Shown: positions 50,066-60,241, numbered from the stretch's first letter. The stretch: 64,000 bases of DNA from Timonella sp031979385 (GCA_031979385.1 DALZEF010000004.1:124001-188000); one strand, 5' to 3'. Made by a program: numbers and translations. The notes: a model not told the origin generated them from the sequence alone.

Positions 50066-52493
50066 GTGTTCACCCGATTTAAGGCGCGGATAATGCGCGT
50101 AGTTGCAAGCCTTACGGCTGTTACCTTGCTGGCGGGAACCGCCGCAATTGGCGTAGCCGCACCCGCCTCTGCCGATGAGGTGTCGGTTCCGACTCCTAAG
50201 GTGACGGTGTCGAAGACTTCGGGGTTGAATCNNNNNNNNNNNNNNNNNNNNNNNNNNNNNNNNNNNNNNNNNNNNNNNNNNNNNNNNNNNNNNNNNNNNN
50301 NNNNNNNNNNNNNNNNNNNNNNNNNNNNNNNGTGGGGCTAAGGTAAAGGCTTTTGAGACATTCACGCCGCTTGCATTCGCCGAGGAGGTGTCGGTTCCGA
50401 CTCCTAAGGTGACGGTGTCGAAGACTTCGGGGTTGAATCCTGAGGGTGAGACGATCACGGTGACGGGTACGGGCTTTACGGCTGAGCATGAGGGTGCGCT
50501 TGGTACTCGTCCTCCTTTGGCTGGAACTTTCACGGGTGCTTATGTTGTGTTGGGTGACTTCGCAGATGTGTGGTCATATGCCGATGGTGCTTCGACTAGT
50601 GCTCGTACGCCGAATTATTCGCAGCGGTGGGCTGTTCTTGCTGCGGATGTAAACAAGGTTGGTGGTGAGAGTGCGGGAGCTATTGTGGTCGATGCTTCTG
50701 GTACCTTTACTGCAACGTTTGAGGTGTCCAAGAAGGATTCAGTCAACGGGAACTTTGGTATTTACACCTATTCGGGTGGTGGGGCTAAGGTAAAGGCTTT
50801 TGAGACATTCACGCCGCTTGCATTCGCCGAGGATAATTCTGAAGATCCAGGTGAGGATGGTGAAGGTACCGACAAACTTGAAGAACCAAAGGAAGAGGAC
50901 GTAGTCCAGCAGCAAGCGGGTAAGTTTGCGTGGGGCTTTAAAGAATCGTTCCGTAACTACATCAAGAGCAATATTGCTCACGGTGAAGTAAAGGTTGCAA
51001 GCGGTGCCGTAGATAACGGTGACTTCTACACCTTCCAGCAGGATTCAAACTCAGTGAAAGACGGCAAAGGCACCGTAAGTTACACGGGATCAGTGCGATT
51101 CACCGGTCACGATGGGGAACTAGACTCCAAGTTCAGCAACCCGCAGATCAAACTAACATCCGCGAATGCTGGAGAAATCTCGTTCGAGGTCAACTCGCTG
51201 AACCTCAATGACTCGACCCAAAGTCTTACGGGTCAACGTGTCGTGATTGCAAAGTTTACGGGTGCAAAGCTGACCACAAACAAGGACAAGTCCGTTAGCT
51301 ACACGGCAAGTAACGTCACGCTCACAGCCGACGGCAACCGAGCATTCTCAGACTTCTACAAGACTGGTGACGCGCTTGACGCGATCAGTTTCACCATTGG
51401 TTCGAACAAGTCAGATCTACCTGAAACAGACAAGCCTGGCACTGACAACGGCACAGGAAAGCCAGATACCGGCACAGGTAACTCAAATAACGAGTCGGTC
51501 ACTGCCAACAAGCCTGGTACATATAAGCAGGCTAAGGCAGACGAAACTACCTTGCAGCCAGGTGGACGCTTCACAATCACAGCTGACGGCTTCGGTTCAA
51601 ACACCAAGGACATCGAACTCTATGTGTACTCCGAACCGGTACTGCTGAAGAAGGACATCACGGCCAATGCCAGTGGTGTGGTTACCGTAACTGCAACCCT
51701 GCCTGAGGATCTTCCAGCGGGTACGCACACCCTATCGCTGGAAGCGCCAAACGGAGTTATCCAGCAGGTCTCCATTGAAGTTCTTGCGGTGGACGCCATT
51801 GACGAGGGCGACGAGGAAGAGGCAAGTTCAACCTGTGTAGCTCGTGAAATCAGCGGCGCAACTCTCAGCTGGGGTGTCAAGCAGTCCTACGTCAACTACG
51901 TATCACGCCTATCGGATGGAAAGATCACTACCTCGGGTGTAACCCAGAGTGGTGGTGCATTCCTCTGGAGCGGTGGAACCGGCAAGTACAACGAAGAGAC
52001 CTCGAAGGGTCTAGCACGCTTCGGTGGTTCGCTGAACTTCACTGGACACGCAGGCATCATGGACACGACATTCCGTAATGTTCGAGTGCAGTTCCACGGA
52101 ACTAACAGCGCTTCGATCGTGGCAGACATCGTATCCAACTCTGTGGAAGGCGAGACTTCAAGCGCCAACGCAGTCTACCTAGCCACCATCTCCCTTGCGG
52201 GCAACAAGTCTGTGTCCGGCAACAAGGTGACGTGGAGCAATGCTCCGGTAACTCTCACCGCAGCGGGCGCCAATGCGTTTGGTGGGTTCTACGAGGCTGG
52301 ACAGGCAATGGACCCAGCAACCGTTAGCATCACGCTAGGTGCGGAAACTGATTGTGACACCGCCAGTGGAACGGTGCTTGGCAACACCGGTGTGGAAGGC
52401 ATTCAAGCGGGCCTCGCCGCGGCGCTCTTCCTGCTTTTTGCCGGAACCGTGGCAGTGATCGCAAACCGTCGCCACACGGTGCAACAGCGCTAG
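50066..52493 (+). CDS. HtaA-domain haem-binding protein with 149-residue tandem repeats and membrane anchor (contains assembly gap)
   Basis: A single gene interrupted by 100 Ns at 50232-50331. The start GTG 50066 and signal MFTRFKARIMRVVASLTAVTLLAGTAAIGVAAPASA match the first HtaA protein. The parts before and after the gap are out of phase only because the gap length is arbitrary. Order: a 149-residue beta-rich domain in at least two tandem copies (EVSVPTPKVTVSKTSGLNPEGETITVTGTGF...), HtaA domain 1 (FAWGFKESFRNYIKSN), an Ig-like domain (TTLQPGGRFTITADGFG), HtaA domain 2 (LSWGVKQSYVNYVS), then VLGNTGVEG, a transmembrane helix and a basic tail NRRHTVQQR. LGNTG resembles an LPXTG-type sorting site. 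It is the membrane/wall-anchored partner for haem relay. Confidence 0.85.
50232..50331. other. Assembly gap of 100 N within a tandem repeat
   Basis: The 55 bases before the gap and the 52 bases after it are identical to two parts of the repeat unit at 50384-50830. If just one unit is broken by the gap, the missing sequence is 339 bp; more units would add 447 bp each, always in frame. Confidence 0.9.
50384..50830 (+). repeat. 447-bp coding tandem repeat unit (149 residues)
   Basis: Full repeat unit of the second HtaA protein. The next copy to the left is represented by identical flanks at about 50177-50231 and 50332-50383 around the gap. Visible parts show no nucleotide difference, so duplication or homogenisation is recent. 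Confidence 0.85.
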
Positions 52494-52524
52494 AGAAGCT
52501 AGCCTGCGCCAGCCAACATTGAAA

Positions 52525-52574
52525 GGCTGCGGTAGACGCTCACTGGTGTGAAAACCAGAGCGTCCACCGCAGCC
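52525..52574 (+). terminator. Terminator after the HtaA locus
   Basis: 16-bp stem with one mismatch (52525-52540 with 52559-52574) and an inner CTGGT/ACCAG pairing, followed by GTTTGCGTTCC. It lies 31 nt after the stop at 52493. Confidence 0.75.
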
Positions 52575-52656
52575 GTTTGCGTTCCCTCGTTTTCCACAAT
52601 GTCTCTAGGTTGAGAGACCATATATCCTTCGTGCGCCAACAGGTACGCTTGGAAGC

Positions 52657-53235
52657 GTGACTGATACTGTGCTTTCTCCAACGCCCCGCGAACAACTCCG
52701 CGACCTCATCAAGGAACTTTCCGTTGTCCACGGAAAGGTGACTCTGTCTTCCGGCAAGGAAGCCGACTACTACGTTGATCTGCGTCGTGCGACTCTGCAC
52801 CACCGTGCAGCACCACTGATCGGACATGTCCTGCTGGATGCCCTCGAAGAGGCTGGGCTTGGCCCTGGTGAAATTGACGCTGTTGGTGGACTGACGCTTG
52901 GCGCTGACCCGATCGCAACCGCGTTGCTACATGCGGCGGCATCGCGTGGTCTCGACCTCGATGCGTTCGTTGTGCGTAAGGCTGCGAAGGCACACGGTAT
53001 GCAGCGCCAGATCGAGGGGCCGGACATTAAGGGACGCCGCGTAGTTGTTCTCGAAGACACCACTACCACCGGTGGCTCGCCAATCGCCGCAATCGAAGCT
53101 TGCCGTGAGGCAGGCGCGGAGGTCATTGCCGTAGCAACGATCGTTGACCGCAATACTGGTGCGCGCGAGAAGATTGAAGCGCATGATGTGTCGTACCACT
53201 ACCTGTTCGACCTAGTAGACCTCGACCTTTCCTAA
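52657..53235 (+). CDS. pyrE: Orotate phosphoribosyltransferase
   Basis: 192 residues, typical length. Joins orotate to PRPP, giving OMP in pyrimidine synthesis. Motifs: TLSSGKEADYYVDLRRATLH, GGLTLGADPIATA, the catalytic loop VVRKAAKAHGMQRQIEG (Lys residues), and the PRPP signature VVVLEDTTTTGGSPIAAIEA. GTG 52657 is 7 nt after TACGCT (52644-52649), probably leaderless. No other pyrimidine genes are adjacent. It ends at a convergent hairpin. Confidence 0.95.
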   Translation: MTDTVLSPTPREQLRDLIKELSVVHGKVTLSSGKEADYYVDLRRATLHHRAAPLIGHVLLDALEEAGLGPGEIDAVGGLTLGADPIATALLHAAASRGLDLDAFVVRKAAKAHGMQRQIEGPDIKGRRVVVLEDTTTTGGSPIAAIEACREAGAEVIAVATIVDRNTGAREKIEAHDVSYHYLFDLVDLDLS

Positions 53236-53262
53236 CGAGCCGTACCCGCAACGTAAAACAAC

Positions 53263-53315
53263 ACGAGCCCCTGTCCACCTTCGCACGATGCGCTGGAAGA
53301 CAGGGGCTCGTCGTC
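53263..53315. terminator. Bidirectional hairpin (GTCGTC family)
   Basis: 13-bp perfect stem (53263-53275 with 53299-53311) with a 23-nt loop, then CGTCAATAA. It lies between convergent pyrE and the NagD-like gene. The end sequence GGCTCGTCGTCAAT is shared with the hairpin at 44127. Confidence 0.75.
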
Positions 53316-53350
53316 AATAATGCGGTACCCGCTGCGAGAGCAGCGACAGA

Positions 53351-54124
53351 TTAGATGAGGTCGATCAGGTCCGCGATTGAGTCCTTGATTGAGGATGGGC
53401 GGAACGGATACTTGTCCACGTCCTCCGCCTTTGTGGAGCCGGTCATGACGAGGAAGGTTTGCAGGCCAGCCTCAATACCAGCAACCACGTCAGTGTCCAT
53501 GCGGTCACCGATCATGGCGGTGACCTCGGAGTGTGCGTCGATGCGGTTGAGCGCGGAGCGGAACATCATGGGATTTGGCTTACCCACGAAGTATGGTTTG
53601 CGTCCCGTCGCCTTGGTGATCATCGCCGCGACCGCACCGGTTGCGGGAAGGGGACCCTCTTGGGAAGGCCCGGTGGCGTCCGGGTTGGTGCAGATGAAGC
53701 GTGCGCCGTCGTTGATGAGTCGCACTGCCTTGGTGATCGCCTCGAACGAGTACGTGCGGGTTTCGCCGAGGACAACGTAGTCGGGGTTGGATTCTGTCAT
53801 GGTGTAGCCGACCTCGTAGAGCGCGGTGGTGAGGCCTGCCTCGCCGATGACGTAGGCAGAACCGTCAGGGTTCTGATCCGCACAGAACGATGCTGTTGCG
53901 AGTGCTGAGGTCCAGATGGCCTCCTCGGGTACGTCGATTCCCGAGGCTGCAAGGCGTGCGCGCAGGTCGCGCGGTGTGAAGATCGAGTTGTTGGTCAGGA
54001 TGAGGAATGGACGATCCTTTTCGCGCAGTTTCGCGATGAACTCGGGTGCGCCGGGGATCGCATAACCCTCGTGCACGAGAACGCCGTCCATATCGGTCAG
54101 CCAGGATTCGATGACTCGAGTCAT
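53351..54124 (-). CDS. HAD-IIA family phosphatase (NagD-like)
   Basis: 257 residues from ATG 54124, preceded by AGGGAGGCAGCACA. The open frame continues upstream to 54457 but those extra residues cover repeated non-coding sequence. HAD motifs: WLTDMDGVLVHEG (nucleophile and acid Asp), LILTNNSIFTPRDL (NagD-type TNN), KPNPMMFRSAL and IGDRMDTDVVAGIEAGLQTFLVMTG. The C2b cap in the middle places it with NagD/pNPPase-type sugar-phosphate or nucleotide phosphatases. The substrate is unknown. Confidence 0.9.
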   Translation of the reverse strand: MTRVIESWLTDMDGVLVHEGYAIPGAPEFIAKLREKDRPFLILTNNSIFTPRDLRARLAASGIDVPEEAIWTSALATASFCADQNPDGSAYVIGEAGLTTALYEVGYTMTESNPDYVVLGETRTYSFEAITKAVRLINDGARFICTNPDATGPSQEGPLPATGAVAAMITKATGRKPYFVGKPNPMMFRSALNRIDAHSEVTAMIGDRMDTDVVAGIEAGLQTFLVMTGSTKAEDVDKYPFRPSSIKDSIADLIDLI

Positions 54125-54206
54125 TGTGCTGCCTCCCTTTCTTGTGGGGTTGTCTGAATCCAGTTTCGCAGGTCTGGTCGGGTAAGTCACACGTTTGCTG
54201 CTCTGT

Positions 54207-54289
54207 GACGACATGGACGCTTCCAGCATCACGTTCAGTGTGGTCGGGCGTGACCCACCTGCTTCGCGACGACATGGACGCTTCCAGCA
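54207..54289. repeat. 22-bp direct repeat pair
   Basis: 54207-54228 and 54268-54289 are identical (GACGACATGGACGCTTCCAG plus two bases), 61 bp apart. The surrounding 15-20 bp on the left side (GTCACACG/GTGACCCA, TGCT) are also similar, so this is a degenerate tandem duplication of about 61 bp in the divergent spacer between the NagD-like and SpoU genes. Confidence 0.7.
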
Positions 54290-54426
54290 GCGCACCGGCC
54301 TCGGTGGGCTGTTTTTGATCCGGGTACGAGGACAAAGTATGGGTATCCGGACCGTTTTTGCGCCATCGAGCCGTGCTGGGACACGGAGGTGCACGGGCAG
54401 AGGCACATCCTTGGCACAATGTATGG

Positions 54427-55131
54427 GTGGTGGATGCGAATAATGCTCGATTGTCATTGGAAATACCTGAGGAAGCCCAGGGCGAGAACCGCGATGATCA
54501 TGTGGTCGGTGTCGGACCGTGGCCCGGAGGAGAACATGAATGGCCCCGTGACGACGAGGGCGAGTTGGACCCGCGTTTTGACCCTGAGTTGTTGCGTGAT
54601 GGCGACCGCCGTAACGTGATCGACCAGTACCGATACTGGACCATGGAAGCGATCATCGCGGACTTGGATGAGCACCGCCATCCGTTGCACATCGCAATCG
54701 AGAACTGGGGGCATGATCTCAACATCGGTTCGGTCGTTCGAACGGCCAACGCGTTCGCCGTCAAAGAGGTTCACATCATCGGGCGGCGCCGTTGGAATAG
54801 GCGTGGAGCGATGGTGACCGATCGCTACCAGCACGTACGGCATCATGAATCAGCTGAGGAATTTGCGCAGTACGCGGACAATGCTGGACTGCAGGTCATT
54901 GGAATCGACAATATTGATGGCTCGATCCCCATCGAGGGATACCAGTTTCCAGAAAACACCGTGTTCGTCTTTGGGCAGGAGAAATCAGGGTTGACGGCTG
55001 AAGCGCAGGCGATCTCGACCGATATCCTGCACATCACGCAGTTCGGTTCAACTCGATCAATCAATGCTGGTGCTGCTGCCGCGATTGCCATGCACTCGTG
55101 GATTGTCCAGCATGCCGATATTCCACGCTGA
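54427..55131 (+). CDS. SpoU/TrmH-family RNA 2'-O-methyltransferase
   Basis: Start taken at GTG 54427 (234 residues). The frame is open further upstream but without plausible starts. CACAAT lies exactly 6 nt before this GTG, so it may be leaderless; the start is uncertain by a few codons. SPOUT motifs: NWGHDLNIGSVVRTANAFAV (motif 1), TVFVFGQEKSGLTAEA (motif 2) and GSTRSINAGAAAAIAMHSWI (motif 3), which together form the knotted SAM-binding site. An acidic N-terminal extension of about 55 residues precedes it. It methylates tRNA or rRNA ribose; the target base is not determinable. Confidence 0.88.
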   Translation: MVDANNARLSLEIPEEAQGENRDDHVVGVGPWPGGEHEWPRDDEGELDPRFDPELLRDGDRRNVIDQYRYWTMEAIIADLDEHRHPLHIAIENWGHDLNIGSVVRTANAFAVKEVHIIGRRRWNRRGAMVTDRYQHVRHHESAEEFAQYADNAGLQVIGIDNIDGSIPIEGYQFPENTVFVFGQEKSGLTAEAQAISTDILHITQFGSTRSINAGAAAAIAMHSWIVQHADIPR

Positions 55132-55261
55132 TATCCAGCGGATAGATGTGCCCATCGTTCGGGCGGGCGGAAGAACGTAAAACAGCCAGTTTCAGCCCAA
55201 TCCCACGGATATTCTTGGGAACTGGTGGCACCGTTTCTAGGGTCCCACCTGAGATACACAT

Positions 55262-55713
55262 AGAGAACTGAGGGCTACGCGGAACTCAAGAGTGTATCCA
55301 CATCGGGCGGTATCAAGATTCGGGTATTCGATCAGTACAAGAAGGTCTCCTACGATCGTCCGTACGTCATCAAATGGAATGCCAAGGCTAAGAACACCGT
55401 GGTCACCAAAGAGGCTATCCCCGGATACGTGAAAGCCACCCACAGCCTGTCCGCACAGATGAAGGCGAAGATCACGGCGGCTACCGGAGCAAAGGCCAAC
55501 CTCTCGAAACTGAAGGCGCACGGCAAGAAGTTCGCGGCAGCCAAACAGCAGAACGTGTATTGCGACAACGTCTCGAAAACCAAGGGCAAGTGTGCGGTCG
55601 TTTTCTACAAGGGAAACAAGGGACATTACGGGCTGTTCAATCTGACCAAGAGCGGATCCACGTACAAGGCAACCTTTGTCCGGGTGGTTGTCGCGGATGC
55701 CTTCGGTGGCTAG
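55262..55713 (+). pseudogene. 5'-truncated copy of the Lys-rich secreted protein gene
   Basis: An open frame begins right after an in-frame TAG (55261) and runs to 55713 with no usable start codon before GTG 55399. Its translation (WNAKAKNTVVTKEAIPGYVKATHSL, TGAKANLSKLKAHGKKFAAAK, KTKGKCAVVFYKGNKGHYGLFNL) aligns along its whole length with the C-terminal 150 residues of the intact gene at 55809. The signal peptide and N-terminal third are missing, so this is a degraded paralogue from a tandem duplication. Confidence 0.75.
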
Positions 55714-55808
55714 CGGTGGGTGAGCCCATCCCCGCTCGACTGGAAAACAGCGCTCCATGTCAGAAAACACAAGGTGCGTATTCGCTAGGAATCAACTAGG
55801 AACTATCT

Positions 55809-56594
55809 GTGAAACATGGTTTATTTAATCTCATGAAGAAAATCACCTCGCTCGTCATCACGGGCGTTCTCGCTGCCGCAACGGTTGTTGCCGCACCAGT
55901 AGCAGCACAGGCTGCGCCAAAGTCCTTTGATCTTCCAAAGAACTGTTCAAGTATCTATGGGGGAAAGAAACTCACCGCGAAAGAGGCCCAGGCAAAACAG
56001 GGAAACGTTCACCCGAACAAGGGTAAGGAGTATGTTTACTCCGTTCACTGCTTCAATGAGGACTACACCACGACAAACCATCTCGTGGTCGCGAACTCAA
56101 AGGGAAAGCTTCTGTCCTCTTCGGTTATCGGGAAGGATGTCTTCTCGGGTGTTCTGAGCGTCTCCAAGAAGGGCGTTGTCGAACTCGGTACGCTGCTCCA
56201 GTACAAGGGCAACACCTCGGAGTACCGCACCATGACGGCCACATGGAACAAAAAGTCCAAGAAGCTCAAGATCAACAAGGGTAAGACTGCTGGCTACGTG
56301 AAGGCAGTCCATAACCTCGGCTCTCAACTTGCCAAGGGCAAGAAGGCAACCGCCGTCACGGGTTCCAAGGCAAACCTGAAGAAGATCAACAACTTCGGCA
56401 AGAAGTACAAGAAGGCAAAGGCAAATGTCCGCGCGATTTCCTGTGCGGAGATCACCAGTAAGAAGGGCGCCTGCAGTTTGACGTACCTCAAGGGCTCCAA
56501 GGTCTATGGTCTTACCTTCGAGGTTTCCAAGTCCGGTAAGAAGTACAAGGTCAGCAAGCTCAAGACCACTTCAGTCAAGGCTGGACAGGGCTGA
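55809..56594 (+). CDS. Lys-rich secreted protein of unknown function
   Basis: 261 residues. GTG 55809 has AGGA about 8 nt upstream; an ATG at 55833 would give a shorter signal MKKITSLVITGVLAAATVVAAPVAAQA. After cleavage near AQAAP the mature protein is strongly basic and Lys-rich, with four Cys in two likely pairs (NCSSIY/VHCFNE, ISCAEI/GACSLT). Two similar halves may exist (KGVVELGTLLQYKGN / KGACSLTYLKGSK). No family is recognised. A truncated copy lies immediately upstream. A cell-surface or DNA/polyanion-binding role is conceivable from charge alone. Confidence 0.75.
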   Translation: MKHGLFNLMKKITSLVITGVLAAATVVAAPVAAQAAPKSFDLPKNCSSIYGGKKLTAKEAQAKQGNVHPNKGKEYVYSVHCFNEDYTTTNHLVVANSKGKLLSSSVIGKDVFSGVLSVSKKGVVELGTLLQYKGNTSEYRTMTATWNKKSKKLKINKGKTAGYVKAVHNLGSQLAKGKKATAVTGSKANLKKINNFGKKYKKAKANVRAISCAEITSKKGACSLTYLKGSKVYGLTFEVSKSGKKYKVSKLKTTSVKAGQG

Positions 56595-56617
56595 CAAAAC
56601 CCCACCCAAAGTCAAAT

Positions 56618-56650
56618 GAAGGCTCCCGCGCGTCGCGTGCGGGAGCCTTC
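56618..56650 (+). terminator. Terminator after Lys-rich secreted protein
   Basis: 12-bp perfect stem (56618-56629 with 56639-56650), 9-nt loop, 23 nt after the stop at 56594. Confidence 0.8.
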
Positions 56651-56971
56651 TCGCGTAGTGGGGTCGGCTCAGTCCCGGCAGTCGCGAATCGTTCACAACT
56701 GCCTGCTTTCGCTGGGAAGATGAACCGAGGCTTGGCTCAGACAGCGCAGAGTCGAAACCGGCGCAACCCATGCTCTGCACGGAATAGCCGAGTGCTCTCA
56801 ATTGGCCGAATCGTCGGTAATCAGTAAAAAGCAGGCAACGCCTGCGGCAACGCAACTCAACCGGACAGCGACTAGTGCTCACGGGTCGAACGGCCTACGA
56901 TTGAAGATGAATGTTTGTGACAAAATGGTTGCGAACATTCGTTTCAATCCCCTTCTTTCAGGAGTTTTTCG
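56651..56971 (+). promoter_or_regulatory. fba upstream region
   Basis: 321 bp without a gene. An inverted repeat GAATGTT/AACATTC (56908-56940 area) and the ribosome site CAGGAGT (56957-56963 area) precede ATG 56972. The rest shows nothing recognisable. Confidence 0.4.
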
Positions 56972-57991
<1,020 letters not shown>

Positions 57992-58020
57992 TGACGTCCT
58001 GACGGGTTTCTAACTCAAAA

Positions 58021-58060
58021 ACAGGAGGCATCCCCTATTGAGGGGATGCCTCCTGTTTTG
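58021..58060 (+). terminator. Intrinsic terminator of fba
   Basis: 16-bp perfect stem (58021-58036 with 58041-58056), 4-nt loop and a TTTGTC tail, 29 nt after the stop. Confidence 0.9.
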
Positions 58061-58190
58061 TCTTGGGGACTGTTTGCGTCCGCACCGGCTTGTGGTAGAG
58101 GCCGAGCCGCGATCCAAGGGAGAGGTGTCGGCAGTGGCGGTTCAGTCGATTTATGTTCGAAGTGCCTGGGGCATTCAGATCGCCGAGGGG

Positions 58191-58541
58191 TCAGCGAGCC
58201 AGGTGTGCCGGTTCGATGGTCACGAAGTCTATGAGGGTGCTGATCTGTAGGATCAACAGCATGGACGGGGTCACATTTCGCAGCGTCACCTCGTGGGAGT
58301 GAGCGCGAGCGAAAGCACCGAGCGTCACGATTCCTGATGAGGCAATGAACGTGAGGTCTTGTGCATCAACGGTGACGGGCTTTCTGATTGGGCGAAGCTG
58401 CCGTAGCGCGTACTCCAGACAGGACTGTACTTCTGGGCCAAATTCGCCGGAGAGGACGACCGTGGCGGAGTCCGTGGCGAGCCGCACCTGAACCTGAGGG
58501 CAGGCGGGAGTGGCGGTATCGTGCACGTGATCTTCGGGCAT
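58191..58541 (-). CDS. STAS-domain protein (anti-sigma factor antagonist-like)
   Basis: 116 residues from ATG 58541, with AAGGAACAAC just upstream. STAS fold: VQVRLATDSATVVLSGEFGPEVQSCLEYALRQL, then VTVDAQDLTFIASSGIVTLGAFARAH, where the SSG pair holds the phosphorylatable Ser of SpoIIAA/RsbV-like proteins, and VTPSMLLILQISTLIDF. It probably binds an anti-sigma kinase (RsbW type) encoded elsewhere. The gene stands alone, minus strand, between fba and purA. Confidence 0.85.
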   Translation of the reverse strand: MPEDHVHDTATPACPQVQVRLATDSATVVLSGEFGPEVQSCLEYALRQLRPIRKPVTVDAQDLTFIASSGIVTLGAFARAHSHEVTLRNVTPSMLLILQISTLIDFVTIEPAHLAR

Positions 58542-58562
58542 GTTGTTCCTTACCGAACGCAT

Positions 58563-58954
58563 GGAGGAGATACTGCAAGTCTACGCCCAGTTTGTCCGAT
58601 TTATGGGTGAAATCTCAAGAGGGGTGTGTCGGCGTTGCCGGGTGAATCCGCACGTAGAGGTTACTGTAGCCCATTTCATGCATCGTTGAGTAGTGCCTGG
58701 GCGGGTGGTTCCAGTGGCGGGACTTGTTGGCCCATGCGTATGCATCTTTTCCATGCACGGCGGGCTTCTGGTGGCAGGCCCGTGAAACGCAGAAACTTAG
58801 CCAATGTCACCCTGACTAATTGGCAAAAGACCGGTAAACTCGTATGGGAAATCGGGGATGTCTGCCGCCCGGCTTTCCAAGAAGGATGGCCCAGAATCCG
58901 AAGGCTGCCTTTTCTTCATGCATACGCAGCGGCAGCCGAAAGTGGGTACATCCA
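58563..58954 (+). promoter_or_regulatory. Intergenic region with purA promoter
   Basis: 392 bp without a supported gene. A promoter candidate has CTGACT (58812-58817), 17-bp spacer and TAAACT (58835-58840). An alternative pair is TTGGCA (58820) and TATGGG (58843). The leader to ATG 58955 is about 108 nt. Nothing else is recognised. Confidence 0.45.
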
Positions 58955-60241
58955 ATGCCAGCCGTAGTAGTCATCGGTTCCCAGTGGGGAGACGAAGGCA
59001 AGGGCAAAGCAACCGACCAACTCGGATCGCAGGTTGACTACGTCGTGAAGTTCAACGGCGGCAACAACGCCGGGCACACCGTGGTCATTGACGGTGAAAA
59101 GTACGCGCTGCACCTGCTTCCCTCTGGAATTCTCTCCCCAGGCGTCATCCCGGTCATCGGTAACGGGGTTGTCATCGACATTGAGGTTCTCTATGAGGAA
59201 CTCGATGCACTCGAAGCCCGTGGTGTAGACACCTCGAAGCTGTTGATTTCCGGCTCCGCCCATGTGATTCCGTCGTACAACCGCACCATGGACAAGGTCT
59301 CCGAACGATTCCTGGGTAAGCGTCGCATCGGTACGACTGGTCGTGGAATCGGTCCAACCTACTCCGACAAGATCAACCGCGTGGGTATTCGCGTGTGGGA
59401 CCTGTTCGATGAGAAGATCCTCCGCGCAAAGGTCGAGGGTGCCCTGGAGCAGAAGAACCAACTGCTGGTGAAGGTGTACAACCGCCGCGAGGTTCTCATC
59501 GAGGAGATCGTTCAGGAACTGCTGGGCTTGGCTGAGCGCCTACGCCCCATGGTGTGCGACACGTCGCTTGTGCTCAACACGGCCCTCGATGAGGGAAAGA
59601 CCGTCCTGTTCGAGGGCGGTCAGGCCACGATGCTGGACGTTGACCACGGTACTTACCCTTTCGTCACCTCGTCCAACGCCACCGCTGGTGGCGTGTGCAC
59701 TGGTGCCGGGGTCGGGCCAACCCGCATCGACCGCGTTATCGGTGTCATCAAGGCGTACACGACCCGTGTTGGTGAGGGGCCGTTCCCGACCGAGCTTTTC
59801 GACGAGATGGGTATTCACCTGCAGAAGACCGGCGGTGAGTTCGGGGTGACGACGGGCCGTGCCCGTCGCTGTGGTTGGTATGACGCCGTTGTCGCTCGCT
59901 ATTCGTCCCGTGTGAACGGTCTGACGGACATCGTGTTGACCAAGCTTGACGTGCTGACCGGTATCGAACAGATCCCAGTGTGCGTTGCCTATGACGTAGA
60001 CGGCGTCCGATACAACGAGATGCCAACCGATCAGTCGGCATACCACCACGCAAAGCCCATCTACGAGTACTTCCCAGGCTGGACTGAGGACATCTTCGGG
60101 GTCCAGAAGTTTGAGGATCTTCCGGTGAACGCACAGAAGTACGTTCTCGCGCTTGAGGACATGTCTGGTGCGCGGATCTCGTCGATCGGCACCGGGCCTG
60201 GTCGTGAGCACACGATCATCCGTCACGAGTTGGTTGACTGA
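58955..60241 (+). CDS. purA: Adenylosuccinate synthetase
   Basis: 428 residues from ATG 58955. Catalyses the GTP-dependent first step from IMP to AMP. Motifs: MPAVVVIGSQWGDEGKGKATDQLG (GTP loop), VVKFNGGNNAGHTVV (catalytic His), GTTGRGIGPTYSDKINRVGIRV, LFEGGQATMLDVDHGTYPFVTSSN and TKLDVLTG near the C-terminus. The frame is open further upstream, but this start matches the family exactly. It ends at a T-rich terminator. Confidence 0.96.
   Translation: MPAVVVIGSQWGDEGKGKATDQLGSQVDYVVKFNGGNNAGHTVVIDGEKYALHLLPSGILSPGVIPVIGNGVVIDIEVLYEELDALEARGVDTSKLLISGSAHVIPSYNRTMDKVSERFLGKRRIGTTGRGIGPTYSDKINRVGIRVWDLFDEKILRAKVEGALEQKNQLLVKVYNRREVLIEEIVQELLGLAERLRPMVCDTSLVLNTALDEGKTVLFEGGQATMLDVDHGTYPFVTSSNATAGGVCTGAGVGPTRIDRVIGVIKAYTTRVGEGPFPTELFDEMGIHLQKTGGEFGVTTGRARRCGWYDAVVARYSSRVNGLTDIVLTKLDVLTGIEQIPVCVAYDVDGVRYNEMPTDQSAYHHAKPIYEYFPGWTEDIFGVQKFEDLPVNAQKYVLALEDMSGARISSIGTGPGREHTIIRHELVD

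Noticed and set aside
50021..50533. Open frames running through the N-gap
   Set aside because: They are artefacts of Ns read as open sequence; only the interrupted HtaA reading frame is supported.
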